From a virus: a DNA stretch of 30,586 nt. Below are positions 13,444 through 21,835 of the stretch, in pieces; position 1 is the stretch's first letter; every line of letters starts with the position of its first letter. A program made the position numbers and the translations under genes. The notes beneath the pieces were generated by a model. It saw only the letters and a program-made list of their open reading frames with translations. It was not told where the DNA came from and did no database searches. The DNA lies in IMG/VR virus record IMGVR_UViG_3300027142_000035, positions 1-30,586 of that record; one strand, given 5' to 3'.

Positions 13444-16038
13444 TTATGCGCTCAAGTCTCCAACGACTACCCATGTATTTTCTGCCCGTTTGATGAGTGT
13501 AACATACGACCACTGTGCGCGGAGTTTAAGACCCGGTGTTCCGTTTACCGTCACACCCGCACCAGCAGTGACGGTGCATTGACCAGTGTTTGTTTGCAAA
13601 ACGTTTATTTGACTTCCAATAGGGAAGGCGACAGATGAGTTTGGCGGTACGGTGAGCGTGTTCGCTGTAGCGACACTCATTTCAACAACCTTGTTTTTGT
13701 CAGCCAATACAAGGGTGTATGAGGCGGTCTGTGCGCTTGTTGAAACATCTGCAATCATCCCGAGTGAAACGGTTCCAGAATCTGCCGTGGTTACTATATT
13801 CCCGTATGTCGTGCCGTCGTTTGTGGCTTCCCACTTATCAGTAGTTTCGTTCCAGCGGACAAGAACATTTGCCGAGGTTCCACGCTCTACTTCAATACCA
13901 GCATTCTCAGTCGGAGTACCTGTCACATCATTATTCAAAATAACAATGTTGTCGGAGACATTTAATGTTGCCGTATTGATTGATGTGGTTGTTCCAGAAA
14001 CAGTTAGATTGCCACTCACCGTTAGGTCGTTGAATGTGACATTGCTACCAGTTCCGACAGCCTGACCGATTGCAATGGTCGGAGTTGCGGTTTCTCCAGA
14101 GTTGTTGGTAAGGGTTACACCAGTACCAGCAACGAGTGACGCAACGTAATCTCCAGTTGTTTTGGTGCCAAGAGCCACCGCGTCATTAGCAACCTTAGAT
14201 GCAGTTACTGCACCATCTGCAATTTTTCCAGTACTTACTGCGCTATCCGCAATTTTTGCTTCAGTGACTGCTGAACCACCAATTTCGTTTGTGCCAACAG
14301 AATCATCAGCCATCATTGACTGCGAAATTGTGTTTGCGGGAAGCGTTACAGTTCCCGTGAAAGTTGGTGAAGAAAGAGTTGCGTACGGAGTGAAATCTGA
14401 TGTCAAAGCAACAGTTCCCGTTGCATCAGGAAAAGTTACTGTTCGGTCAGCAGTTGGATTACCAGCGTTGAGAACCAATTCAAACTCGTCCGAGGTGTTC
14501 CCCTCCATTGTGATTCCACCTGTTAGATACAGGTTTGCGAAAGAAACATTGTCGCCAGTTCCTACTGATTGACCGATTGATAAAGTGTGGGCTGTGCTTT
14601 CACCGCTGGTTGCCGCAGATGAAGTAACACCAGTACCGCCAGTAATAGAAGCGACATAGTCACCTGTAGTTTGTGTTCCAAGTGCAATAGATGCTTCAGC
14701 CGTAGTTGATGCCGTGACACGACCATAAGCATCCGTGGTTACAGAGGTCATGAAAGTGCTTGTTGCAGAACCACTAGAGTTTGTTCGTGCCAATTCTGCA
14801 AGGTCAATACTGTCAGCGTTAATGACGATGCGCGTAGATGATGCAGTACCAATGCTCAGGTCAGAGTTGCTAGCGGCAAGACCATTACCAGCGATGATTT
14901 GGAATCCAAGACCCGTAAATTGCTGGAATGTGATGTTGTCTGTCCCAATGATATGAGCGCCATTGGTTCCTGAACCAGTTGACGAAATAGCAAAACTTTG
15001 ATAGCGGTTTACTGCTGAAGAGTTACTTAGTGAACCAACTTCAACACCCTCATCTTTAGTGATCTGTTGGGCGACAGATCCGTCCATGTCTGTTGCGCGA
15101 GTCAAAACCCAAGTTGCACTTACTGAACCTTGAGCAGTAACAACATAAACACCGTTTTGTTTTTGATCTACTTGATTCTTGATCAGGACACGCTGTCCTG
15201 TGGAGGCATTTTCTCCATCAATTACTAGACGACCGTTTGAAGTCGCGGTAAGAGTTGCACCAATACCTGTTCCGCCGTCTGCGTCAGTTGTTCCAGCAGA
15301 GTATGTAGGTGTCTGTGGAAGCACAGCATGCGTTGCGAGAACAACACTCTTATGCCAATGCTCTTCGGCAAGGCGGTTTTCAAGTTCTAGTTCGGTAACG
15401 ATAGGGGAATAAGTTGATCCGTTAACAGTCAATTCCCAAACATCGGTGGTTTCATTCCAACGGAGTTGAACATTTGTTGACGATCCGCGCTCAACTTCAA
15501 TACCAGCATTCTCGGAAGGTGCGCCAGAAGCATTGTTGTTCAAAACAATGATGTTGTCATTTACAGTCAATGTTTCTGTGTTTAAAGTGGTGGTTGTTCC
15601 AGAAACTGTAAGGTTTCCTGAAACCGTAAGATCATTAAAGGTAACATTGCTATCCGTGGCAACTGCCTGACCGATAGCAATTGTTGGTGTTGCGGTCTCG
15701 CCAGAGTTGTTTGAAAGAGATACGCCTGTCCCCGCAACAAGCGAAGCAACATATCCGCCAGCGGTGTCTGTGCCAAGATCAATGGTGTCGTTAACCCACG
15801 CAGATCCATTCCATTTCAGGAATTGACCGCTAGAAGCACTCGTAATAGTTACATCGCCAACTTCATCAAGCGATGGAGGCGCATAATAACCAAGGGAGTT
15901 CCAAGCAGTAGACCCGTTTCCGAGTTTCATCTTTAGCGTGTCAGTTTCAATACCTACTTCGCCACCAGAAAGCGTAGGGTTGGCAGATGTCCAGTTTGTT
16001 GCTGTGTCTCGTCGCAGTATGATCTTTTTGTACGCCAT
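13444..16038 (-). CDS. Large tail fibre protein with MTD-like N-terminus
   Basis: An 864-residue protein; its ATG at 16038 shares one base with the stop of the small gene upstream. Residues ~1-50 (KIILRRDTATNWTSANPTLS, GEVGIETD, KMKLGNGSTAWNSLGYY) match the N-terminal fold of the major tropism determinant and of many phage fibres. The rest is low-complexity beta-rich fibre: two copies of a ~130-residue module (86-216 and 621-757), a KNQVDQKQNGVYVV module (about 270-375), SSPTFTGTV and short KIADGAV-type repeats. Residues ~768-864 form a compact C-terminal domain ending in WVVVGDLSA, also found in the fibre at 16290. Likely a trimeric side or tail fibre that binds the host surface. No reverse transcriptase or template repeat accompanies it here. 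Confidence 0.88.
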   Translation of the reverse strand: MAYKKIILRRDTATNWTSANPTLSGGEVGIETDTLKMKLGNGSTAWNSLGYYAPPSLDEVGDVTITSASSGQFLKWNGSAWVNDTIDLGTDTAGGYVASLVAGTGVSLSNNSGETATPTIAIGQAVATDSNVTFNDLTVSGNLTVSGTTTTLNTETLTVNDNIIVLNNNASGAPSENAGIEVERGSSTNVQLRWNETTDVWELTVNGSTYSPIVTELELENRLAEEHWHKSVVLATHAVLPQTPTYSAGTTDADGGTGIGATLTATSNGRLVIDGENASTGQRVLIKNQVDQKQNGVYVVTAQGSVSATWVLTRATDMDGSVAQQITKDEGVEVGSLSNSSAVNRYQSFAISSTGSGTNGAHIIGTDNITFQQFTGLGFQIIAGNGLAASNSDLSIGTASSTRIVINADSIDLAELARTNSSGSATSTFMTSVTTDAYGRVTASTTAEASIALGTQTTGDYVASITGGTGVTSSAATSGESTAHTLSIGQSVGTGDNVSFANLYLTGGITMEGNTSDEFELVLNAGNPTADRTVTFPDATGTVALTSDFTPYATLSSPTFTGTVTLPANTISQSMMADDSVGTNEIGGSAVTEAKIADSAVSTGKIADGAVTASKVANDAVALGTKTTGDYVASLVAGTGVTLTNNSGETATPTIAIGQAVGTGSNVTFNDLTVSGNLTVSGTTTSINTATLNVSDNIVILNNDVTGTPTENAGIEVERGTSANVLVRWNETTDKWEATNDGTTYGNIVTTADSGTVSLGMIADVSTSAQTASYTLVLADKNKVVEMSVATANTLTVPPNSSVAFPIGSQINVLQTNTGQCTVTAGAGVTVNGTPGLKLRAQWSYVTLIKRAENTWVVVGDLSA
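13768..14178 (-). repeat. Fibre module, copy B
   Basis: Encodes residues 621-757 of the fibre: VALGTKTTGDYVASLVAGTG, NVTFNDLTVSGNLTVSGTTT, ENAGIEVERG and RWNETTDKWEATNDG. Nearly the same protein sequence is encoded at 17535-17945, and a more diverged copy at 15391-15783, so it is a mobile fibre module within this genome. Confidence 0.85.
15391..15783 (-). repeat. Fibre module, copy A (diverged)
   Basis: Encodes residues 86-216 of the same fibre, with NVTFNDLTVSGNLTVSGTTT and ENAGIEVERG in common with the other two copies but differing elsewhere (SSTNVQLRWNETTDVWELTV). It is the older or faster-evolving copy of the three. Confidence 0.82.
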
Positions 16039-16223
16039 TACGCGTTTCCTCCGTCAATTTCGTCCAACGGATCTGTACTGATCGTTGAGTTAGATGCTGT
16101 TCCTGATTCCCATACTGATATCCCCGCCACCCGTCGCCATCTGGTTCCAAAGCGCTGAAATACTTTATTACCTGCCGTGAACTGGTCGCCGTTCGCAGGA
16201 CTAGATGGAAAGGTAACAGCCAT
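16038..16223 (-). CDS. Small fibre-associated protein
   Basis: A 61-residue protein with the pattern FPSSPANGDQFTAGNKVFQR, GTRWRRVAG, typical of short N-terminal modules (often starting FPxSPxxGDxF) that phages place before or next to fibre genes. It ends DEIDGGNA, and its stop overlaps the start of the large fibre by one base. The ATG at 16223 has no good ribosome binding site and lies 7 bases downstream of a 15-base palindrome. It may be an adaptor for the following fibre. Confidence 0.65.
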   Translation of the reverse strand: MAVTFPSSPANGDQFTAGNKVFQRFGTRWRRVAGISVWESGTASNSTISTDPLDEIDGGNA

Positions 16224-16229
16224 ACAGCA

Positions 16230-16244
16230 ATAATACAGTATTAT
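16230..16244. other. 15-base perfect palindrome upstream of small fibre gene
   Basis: ATAATAC and GTATTAT flank a single central base: a 7-bp inverted repeat immediately upstream of the ATG at 16223. It lies in the 66-base gap 16224-16289, which holds no gene and no convincing terminator. It could be an operator or part of an AT-rich promoter, but the spacing to a -35-like TTGATG is poor. Confidence 0.3.
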
Positions 16245-16289
16245 CCTACATCAAAAAGGAAGCCCTAATTAATGAAAACACTAAATAAA

Positions 16290-18725
16290 TTATGTTAGGT
16301 CTCCAGATAGCAAAAATGTGTTTGATGCTACACAGGTGACTGTTATGAGTGAATATCGTGCTCTGGTCGTCACAGAGTTACCCGGCGAGACCATGGAAGC
16401 CGCGCCAGACACAGTGACAGAAACCTGTCCAGTACCATATTGAACAATGTCAACCTTTTCTCCGATATTGGCACTCCATGAACCAAGATCCACGCTTGTC
16501 GCAGAGGAACTGTTGAATTTGAGCAATTTACCGCTATCAGCATTCAACACCGAATAGGTGGTAGCGGAACTATCGGAGACAGTTTGTCGTGGAGCAGAGT
16601 TAACCCAGTATCCACTAACACCATCAAATCTCAAAATCTGGTTAGTGAGCAGATCGCCATCTATTGATACATCTAGCAATTCAGACAAATCAAAGAAAAT
16701 CGGGTCTTCGCTAGTTACTTGAACCCATGCACCACTGTAGTAAATGTAAAGATTAAGACCAGTGCTGTCGTACCAGAAGTCTCCTGCACCAACATCAACA
16801 GATGGTGCGGTATCGGAAACCGTCATGCCACCAAAGTTGGCTAATGCGGTCTGAATGAACTCTGTGGTGGCAACCGCTGTGGTGTTGTTTCCTAGGGTTT
16901 GAGTAACTGCCGTCGTTCCTGTTGGTAGTGACGGGGTTCCAGTGAAAGTTGGTGACGCAAGTGGTGCCTTAAGGTCTAAAGCAGTCTGCGTTGCTGTGGA
17001 AATGGGCTTATTGGCATCCGATGTGTTGTTAACATTTCCAAGACCAACCATCGTTGGGCTGATACCGCTTACAGTTCCCGTGAAGGTCGGCGAATTCAGT
17101 GGAGCCTTGGCGTCCAACTGTGTCTGAATCGCCGATGTTACTCCGTCAACATAATTGAGTTCAGTTGTTGTGAGAGTTGCGCCATCAAGGATGTTAATTT
17201 CGGCGGCAGTTGAAGTTACGCCAGTAAGATCCGTTGGTGCGATAGAGATATTCGCGGAGCCATTAAATGACTGACCAGCAATGTTGCGTGCTGTGGCAAG
17301 AGTTGTGGCAGTAGATGCATTCCCTGTCAAAGCCGCACTGATTGTTCCAGCAGTAAAGTTGCCAGATGCATCACGAGCGACAATTGCGTTAGCCGTATTT
17401 GCGTCAGTTGCCGTGGTAGCAGAGTTGGACACTTTTCCTGCGCTTGAAATGGTTCCAAGTTTTGTGTCATCAATCGCGGCTGAAGCATTAATGTCTCCAT
17501 TGACGATTGTTCCGTCAGCGATCATCGTGCTGGTGACCGTGCCCGAATCAGCACTTGTGACGATATTGCCGTAGACAGATCCGTCGTTTGTTGCTTCCCA
17601 CTTATCGTTTGTTTCGTTCCAACGTACAGACACATTGGCGGAAGTTCCGCGCTCAACTTCAATACCCGCGTTCTCTGTAGGTGAACCAGTAACATTATTG
17701 TTAAGAACAACGATGTTGTCATCAACGGTAAGAGTTTCGGTATTAATTGATGTGGTCGTACCAGAAACTGTTAGGTTTCCACTTACTGTCAAGTCATTGA
17801 AGGTGACATTGCTGTTTGTGGCTACAGCCTGACCGATTGCAATGGTTGGAGTTGCCGTTTCTCCAGAGTTATTAGTGAGGGTTACACCAGTTCCTGCAAC
17901 AAGCGAGGCAACATAATCACCAGTGGTCTTTGTCCCAAGAGCCACGGTGTTGTCGGGAATTGTTACCGTTCCAGTGAATGTCGGCGAATTGCTTGGAGCC
18001 TTGGTGTCAATCTGTGTTTGAATGGCAGAGGTTACGCCATCTACATAGTTGAGTTCTGTTGTTGAAAGAGTGGCACCATCAAGAATGTTTAACTCTGTAG
18101 CAGATGCCGTAAGGATAACATCCTCATTGATTTTTGGAGATGACAGCGTTTTATTGGTTAGGGTTTGAGTTGTATCCGTGCCGACAAGGGTGGTCGTTGC
18201 ATCAGGAATGGTGATAGTTCTGTCCGCCGTTGGGTCGGTTACGGAAAGAGTTGTCTCAAACTCATTGGCAGTTGCACCTTCAAAAACAATGTTCCCATTT
18301 AGGTTTAGGTTGGCAAATGTTGGGCTTGCCGAAGACGCGACATCTTGTCCGATAGCGATGGTTGGCGATGCACCTTCTCCAGAGTTATTGGTTACCGTAA
18401 CACCAGTACCCGCAACAAGAGATTCAACATAAGAACCAACTGTGTCGGTTGACAGGTTTACTGCATCGTTAATCCATGCAGATCCGTTCCATCGCAAAAA
18501 ATCACCGTTAGTTGCGCTGGTGATCGTGACATCAGAAAGCGCATCAAGCGAAGCAACAGAAAGGTTGGCATTGGCGTAAGAAAGACTTGTCCAAGCAGTT
18601 GAGCCGTTACCAATCTTGAATTTAGCGGTATCGGTTTCGTAACCAAACTCGCCGTTATCAAGCGTCGGGTTAAGGGACGTCCATGCAGAAGCGGTAGTTC
18701 TTTTAAGTTGAATTTTTACGCTCAT
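16290..18725 (-). CDS. Large tail fibre protein with MTD-like N-terminus (paralogue)
   Basis: An 811-residue protein; its ATG at 18725 overlaps the upstream stop as ATGA. The N-terminus (VKIQLKRTTASAWTSLNPTL, GEFGYETDTAKFKIGNGSTA) is the same fold as in the fibre at 13444. Residues 261-397 repeat the shared module almost word for word. Two copies of an ELNYVDGVTSAIQTQ[IL]D, [TA]KAP[SL]NSPTFTGTV element occur near 223-254 and further on, plus typical GNASTATTLATARNIAG fibre text. A segment DFWYDSTGLNLYIYYSGAWV is shared in style with the protein at 18722. The last ~95 residues form a compact beta domain ending LLSGDLT. Expected to form a trimeric fibre; receptor unknown. Confidence 0.88.
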   Translation of the reverse strand: MSVKIQLKRTTASAWTSLNPTLDNGEFGYETDTAKFKIGNGSTAWTSLSYANANLSVASLDALSDVTITSATNGDFLRWNGSAWINDAVNLSTDTVGSYVESLVAGTGVTVTNNSGEGASPTIAIGQDVASSASPTFANLNLNGNIVFEGATANEFETTLSVTDPTADRTITIPDATTTLVGTDTTQTLTNKTLSSPKINEDVILTASATELNILDGATLSTTELNYVDGVTSAIQTQIDTKAPSNSPTFTGTVTIPDNTVALGTKTTGDYVASLVAGTGVTLTNNSGETATPTIAIGQAVATNSNVTFNDLTVSGNLTVSGTTTSINTETLTVDDNIVVLNNNVTGSPTENAGIEVERGTSANVSVRWNETNDKWEATNDGSVYGNIVTSADSGTVTSTMIADGTIVNGDINASAAIDDTKLGTISSAGKVSNSATTATDANTANAIVARDASGNFTAGTISAALTGNASTATTLATARNIAGQSFNGSANISIAPTDLTGVTSTAAEINILDGATLTTTELNYVDGVTSAIQTQLDAKAPLNSPTFTGTVSGISPTMVGLGNVNNTSDANKPISTATQTALDLKAPLASPTFTGTPSLPTGTTAVTQTLGNNTTAVATTEFIQTALANFGGMTVSDTAPSVDVGAGDFWYDSTGLNLYIYYSGAWVQVTSEDPIFFDLSELLDVSIDGDLLTNQILRFDGVSGYWVNSAPRQTVSDSSATTYSVLNADSGKLLKFNSSSATSVDLGSWSANIGEKVDIVQYGTGQVSVTVSGAASMVSPGNSVTTRARYSLITVTCVASNTFLLSGDLT
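17535..17945 (-). repeat. Fibre module, copy C
   Basis: Encodes residues 261-397 of the second large fibre and is nearly the same at protein level as copy B at 13768-14178, including the RWNETNDKWEATNDG and GNIVTSADSGTV ends. It is a likely site of recombination between the two fibre genes. Confidence 0.85.
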
Positions 18726-19318
18726 GCCGCTATCCCTCCATCAAAGACTGCTATCACACCGTTGGTCACTTCCGCCTCGTAGAGTTCAGGTAACGATATG
18801 TTTCCTCCGTCTAGATCTGGAAGCGCGACAGCGCCACTTACAGTATCCCACGAACCACTGTCGTAAATGTAAAGGAGGTTGCTGACATTGTTATACCAAA
18901 GATCTCCGTTCTCTGGGTCTGCTGGTGCGGTTGAAGAAATGGTTACATTCGCTCCACCTCCACCGCCTTCTCCTGCGGATACCTGAGTCCAAGTTGAGTT
19001 GGAACGGTAGTAGAAAACATGGTTTGTCGTATCAACAGCAAGCGCACCGTTCGGCAGGGAGACGTTCGGGGCACCATTTGTTGTCAATGTGACCATGCCA
19101 TTAGTGGCGACAAAAACATCATCTGTTGTCAGGGTGTTTGAGTCACTCCTGTACAGATTCGTATCACCAGCGGCTGAACCTGAACCCCAAGTAATTTTTC
19201 CGCCAGCATCAATGCGGATTCTCGGAACAGCATCTGAATTTACTCGTGCTGAGAGTGCCTCATCCGATACGGTGCTAAAGCCAAACCCGCGTAGCGGTGA
19301 CCCAACAAATTTTGTCAT
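18722..19318 (-). CDS. Tail fibre/collar-like structural protein
   Basis: A 198-residue protein (ATG at 19318). The first ~100 residues read like a short fibre stalk (GFGFSTVSDEALSARVNSDAV, ITWGSGSAAGDTNLYRSDSN), followed by a short Gly linker (GEGGGGGANV). Two W/Y-rich motifs occur, HVFYYRSNSTWTQV and LWYNNVSNLLYIYDSGSWD, a pattern of phage fibre repeats that may bind sugars or the next fibre subunit. The C-terminus is acidic (ALPDLDGGNISLPELYEAEV). It is coupled by ATGA to the large fibre and may be its attachment partner. Confidence 0.75.
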   Translation of the reverse strand: MTKFVGSPLRGFGFSTVSDEALSARVNSDAVPRIRIDAGGKITWGSGSAAGDTNLYRSDSNTLTTDDVFVATNGMVTLTTNGAPNVSLPNGALAVDTTNHVFYYRSNSTWTQVSAGEGGGGGANVTISSTAPADPENGDLWYNNVSNLLYIYDSGSWDTVSGAVALPDLDGGNISLPELYEAEVTNGVIAVFDGGIAA

Positions 19319-19354
19319 AGAAACTCAGCCTCAACTGTTTTCAAAAATATGAAA

Positions 19355-19379
19355 CACCCCTCAAGGTGCTTGTTTTTTA
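19355..19379 (-). terminator. Weak hairpin in fibre intergenic gap
   Basis: In the 68-base gap between the fibre genes at 19387 and 18722, CACC/GGTG arms with a 6-base loop form a short stem. A T-rich tail follows on the + side (CTTGTTTTTT) and a looser one on the - side. The stem is short, so a terminator is only possible. Confidence 0.2.
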
Positions 19380-19386
19380 TAAATTT

Positions 19387-20850
19387 TTAACCTGTTATGA
19401 CAACAGTGTATGCACCGTTGTCTGGGGCAACCGAGAAACTCAGGGTTACTGCATTAACATTGGTTCTTACAACATCACAGATCACCGTATCGTATGTTGC
19501 AGAATCAAAAACTTGAACAGACACATTTCGTGTGTTGAAGTTGTGTGTAACAACGATTGATGTTAATGAGTTATTACCAATGACCTGTGATGTGACGCGG
19601 GAAAGAGTAGGGGTTGTGGAAGTACGGGTTCCTGTGTCTCCGCCTACCGCAAGATTCTCGCGAGCGCCAGATTCGGTTGTAGCACCAGTACCACCCTGAT
19701 CAACAGGGAGTGTTCCCGTGGTGTCATCGGATCCTTGTGCAAGGTCAATTACATTTCGGCTTAGAACACCTGCCGTGTATGTGAGACCATCACCAGCAAT
19801 GTCTGACTTGATTTTGAGACCATCGGAGGTAGTGGCAAGACCAGCAATCGCTGCGTCAAGTTTAATACCTACAGCATCTGAGGTGATTGCAAGACCAGTG
19901 CTACCACCAATGGTTACAGAAAGGACACCTGCGTCGTAACCAAGACCGTCACCAGCGGCATCTGATTTGATGCGCAAAGCGTCAGAATGGATCTCAATAC
20001 CAACACCTGTATTGACATTAAGAACATCGCCAGTTTTTGAAAGACCGTCACCTGCAAGGATGTTTCCCGCTACCGAGAAAAGTGAGAACGCGAGACCAGT
20101 TGTTCCAACGGTAATGTCGCCATCAGTGATGAGAACCCAACCGCTGTCTGCGTTCGTTGTTCCATTTTCAACGAAGGTGAACATGCCCGGTGTGACTTCA
20201 GCATTGTTGTCTGCGTCAGTTGCTCGTGAAGCAGAACCAGAAACAGAAGCAATGTAGATACCGTTTTCTGAAGCGGTACTTTGGTTCTTGACAAGAACAC
20301 GGTCACCAGCGACAAGCGTATATCCGTCAATAACATCGCCAGCCTCAAGACCTGAAGCAATGGTGATCGCTGCGGTGGTCGCAACCTTTACGGACGCCTT
20401 AACATCAAGACCCGTGCGAGCCGCGTCAACATATCCCTTGTTGGCAACATCAAGATCAGCAGAAGGCGTTGCGGCTTTAAAACGACCGTTTGCGTCGCGC
20501 AAAACAAGAGTGTTAGCAGTTTCTGTTGCTGTTGATGCATCAAGTTTTGCTTTATCAGAAGCCGACATAACACCGTCATTGGACGATGTCGCAAGATTCG
20601 GCTGAATCGTTACAGCACCATTGGCTTCAGAGATTGTTAGCGCTTCGGACTGATCACCAGTGCTGGTAATGCCGTGAAGCATCTTGCGCCATGCAGAACC
20701 CGTATAAACCTTGATGGTTTTTTCGGTACTGTTATAAATTAAACGACCTTCAAAGTTGTCGCTTGAAGGATCGGACGCTAGAACCTCAAATTTACCGTTA
20801 ATTAACTGATTTTGATTGAGATTTAAATTTGTTACGAATTTTTGTGCCAT
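19387..20850 (-). CDS. Tail fibre protein
   Basis: A 487-residue protein (ATG at 20850). The N-terminus KFVTNLNLNQNQLINGKFEV and RLIYNSTEKTIKVYTGSAWR is a common start of phage fibres, where it attaches to the baseplate. The middle has DLDVANKGYVDAARTGLDVK and DRVLVKNQSTASENGIYIAS, then regular GDGLxYxAGVLSV / SDGLKIKSDIAGDGL repeats of about 25-30 residues typical of a triple beta-helix stalk. The C-terminal ~60 residues (SIVVTHNFNTRNVSVQVFD...VTLSFSVAPDNGAYTVVI) form a domain also found in the protein at 20863. It is probably a distinct fibre from the two larger ones. Confidence 0.87.
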   Translation of the reverse strand: MAQKFVTNLNLNQNQLINGKFEVLASDPSSDNFEGRLIYNSTEKTIKVYTGSAWRKMLHGITSTGDQSEALTISEANGAVTIQPNLATSSNDGVMSASDKAKLDASTATETANTLVLRDANGRFKAATPSADLDVANKGYVDAARTGLDVKASVKVATTAAITIASGLEAGDVIDGYTLVAGDRVLVKNQSTASENGIYIASVSGSASRATDADNNAEVTPGMFTFVENGTTNADSGWVLITDGDITVGTTGLAFSLFSVAGNILAGDGLSKTGDVLNVNTGVGIEIHSDALRIKSDAAGDGLGYDAGVLSVTIGGSTGLAITSDAVGIKLDAAIAGLATTSDGLKIKSDIAGDGLTYTAGVLSRNVIDLAQGSDDTTGTLPVDQGGTGATTESGARENLAVGGDTGTRTSTTPTLSRVTSQVIGNNSLTSIVVTHNFNTRNVSVQVFDSATYDTVICDVVRTNVNAVTLSFSVAPDNGAYTVVITG

Positions 20851-20862
20851 TTATTTAAATCC

Positions 20863-21210
20863 TCACGTCAAATAAGCGAAACCAGAAAAAGGGGCTGAAA
20901 AAGATACAGTTATACTTGTGTTGCTATTATATACTACATCACCAACTACTACTGTTCCTGCACTATCCACGATGGTTACAGACGGTCTTCCGCCCAAGTC
21001 ATGTGTAATGTTCCATGTAGACGATGCACTACTTTGGGTGTGTATCTGTCTGTCGTTAAGTACCGCGGCGTCAATAGTTGCCGAAGACAAAGCGGTGAAA
21101 AATGGCGTATCCGGCCACCCTGCCTCGGTTTTCGGACCATAAAAATCGCCAGTAAGTACGTCAATATATATATCGCCAACATTGCCGTAGTCTGATGGCT
21201 GTGCGGGCAT
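20863..21210 (-). CDS. Small tail fibre-like protein
   Basis: A 115-residue protein. The first half (PAQPSDYGNVGDIYIDVLTG, FYGPKTEAGWPDT) is the GDxYxDxxTGxxYGPKT motif common in collagen-like or fibre adaptor proteins of phages. The second half (STWNITHDLGGRPSVTIVDS...SITVSFSAPFSGFAYLT) has the THxLGxRxVxVxxxD ... ITVxFSxPxxGxxY pattern of the C-terminal domain of the protein at 19387. It is thus a short fibre with the same tip domain. The start at 21210 is one base after the upstream TAA. Confidence 0.72.
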   Translation of the reverse strand: MPAQPSDYGNVGDIYIDVLTGDFYGPKTEAGWPDTPFFTALSSATIDAAVLNDRQIHTQSSASSTWNITHDLGGRPSVTIVDSAGTVVVGDVVYNSNTSITVSFSAPFSGFAYLT

Positions 21211-21211
21211 A

Positions 21212-21409
21212 TTAAATCTCTATCTCAATCGTCCAAGGCGCACCCTCGCCATAGGAAACATTCGTTCTAGAACTTGCGGCAACACCCGGAAGAACTACCT
21301 GAATAATGTTGGGCTCCTCATTGCCAATATGGACAATGTTCCGTTGATCTTCAATAACAACATTAAAATCCGCGTTGCCCATCGTCAACTGTGTGGAAAG
21401 ATCACTCAT
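21212..21409 (-). CDS. Small hypothetical structural protein
   Basis: A 65-residue protein (ATG at 21409, ATGA overlap with the upstream gene). It is beta-rich (FNVVIEDQRNIVHIG, IQVVLPGVAAS), ends PWTIEIEI, and has no Cys or membrane segment. Its place between fibre-related genes and its coupling suggest a small virion part. Family not recognised. Confidence 0.6.
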   Translation of the reverse strand: MSDLSTQLTMGNADFNVVIEDQRNIVHIGNEEPNIIQVVLPGVAASSRTNVSYGEGAPWTIEIEI

Positions 21410-21756
21410 CGTGAAACCTCTCTTTCAAGTTTGAACTCTCCTCTAACCACTTTGTGAACCGCACCAGTTGCAGTTTTAACGATCTCTAGGTCGTAAACAC
21501 CGCTTTGTGTCAATGAGGCAGTCAAATCGGGGGTTAAAGTCAGTGTTAGCGCCCCAAGAGCGGCGTTGATCGTGATTCGCCCATTGGCGGTAGTTAAACT
21601 TATAAGCGCAGTGGATGCGTCAACAGTTCGCCTTACTTCCATGCGGGCTGTATAGCCATTCAGAGAAAACACCGTTCCGTCGGCTTCTTTGATCTCTATG
21701 GTGCGCGTAAAGGTAGACCCTTGGTCGCACACCATGTTGTATTTTCCTGCAAGCAT
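21406..21756 (-). CDS. Small beta-rich tail protein (BppU-N-like)
   Basis: A 116-residue protein (ATG at 21756, with GAGG upstream). DQGSTFTRTIEIKEADGTVF, NGYTARMEVRRT, ITLTLTPDLTAS-type strands and YDLEIVKTATGAVHKVVRGE follow the pattern of a family of small phage proteins similar to the N-terminal domain of baseplate upper proteins. They are thought to be beta-sandwiches connecting fibres to the baseplate. The leader upstream contains two stem-loops. The role is inferred from pattern and place. Confidence 0.65.
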   Translation of the reverse strand: MLAGKYNMVCDQGSTFTRTIEIKEADGTVFSLNGYTARMEVRRTVDASTALISLTTANGRITINAALGALTLTLTPDLTASLTQSGVYDLEIVKTATGAVHKVVRGEFKLEREVSR

Positions 21757-21769
21757 TAGCCCTCAATCC

Positions 21770-21823
21770 GTGACGCAGCCCAAACTGCTGTCACCTATCA
21801 AGAATACATCACTTGTATCTTGA
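21770..21823 (-). promoter_or_regulatory. Two tandem stem-loops in the leader of the fibre-proximal genes
   Basis: The 79-base gap 21757-21835 is almost filled by two hairpins. One (21798-21823) has TCAAG-ATACA / TGTAT-CTTGA arms with a 5-base loop and one bulged base. The other (21770-21794) has GTGAC-GCAG / CTGC-GTCAC arms with a 6-base loop and one bulged base. No T-run follows either, so they do not look like ordinary terminators. The second ends about 13 bases before the ATG at 21756. They may stabilise or process mRNA or adjust expression between lysis and fibre genes. Confidence 0.5.
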
Positions 21824-21835
21824 GGATTTGAAGCG

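Noticed and set aside
13444-18725. Diversity-generating retroelement, suggested by MTD-like N-termini
   Set aside because: No reverse transcriptase, template repeat or variable C-type lectin domain is visible; the fibres end in an unrelated beta domain.
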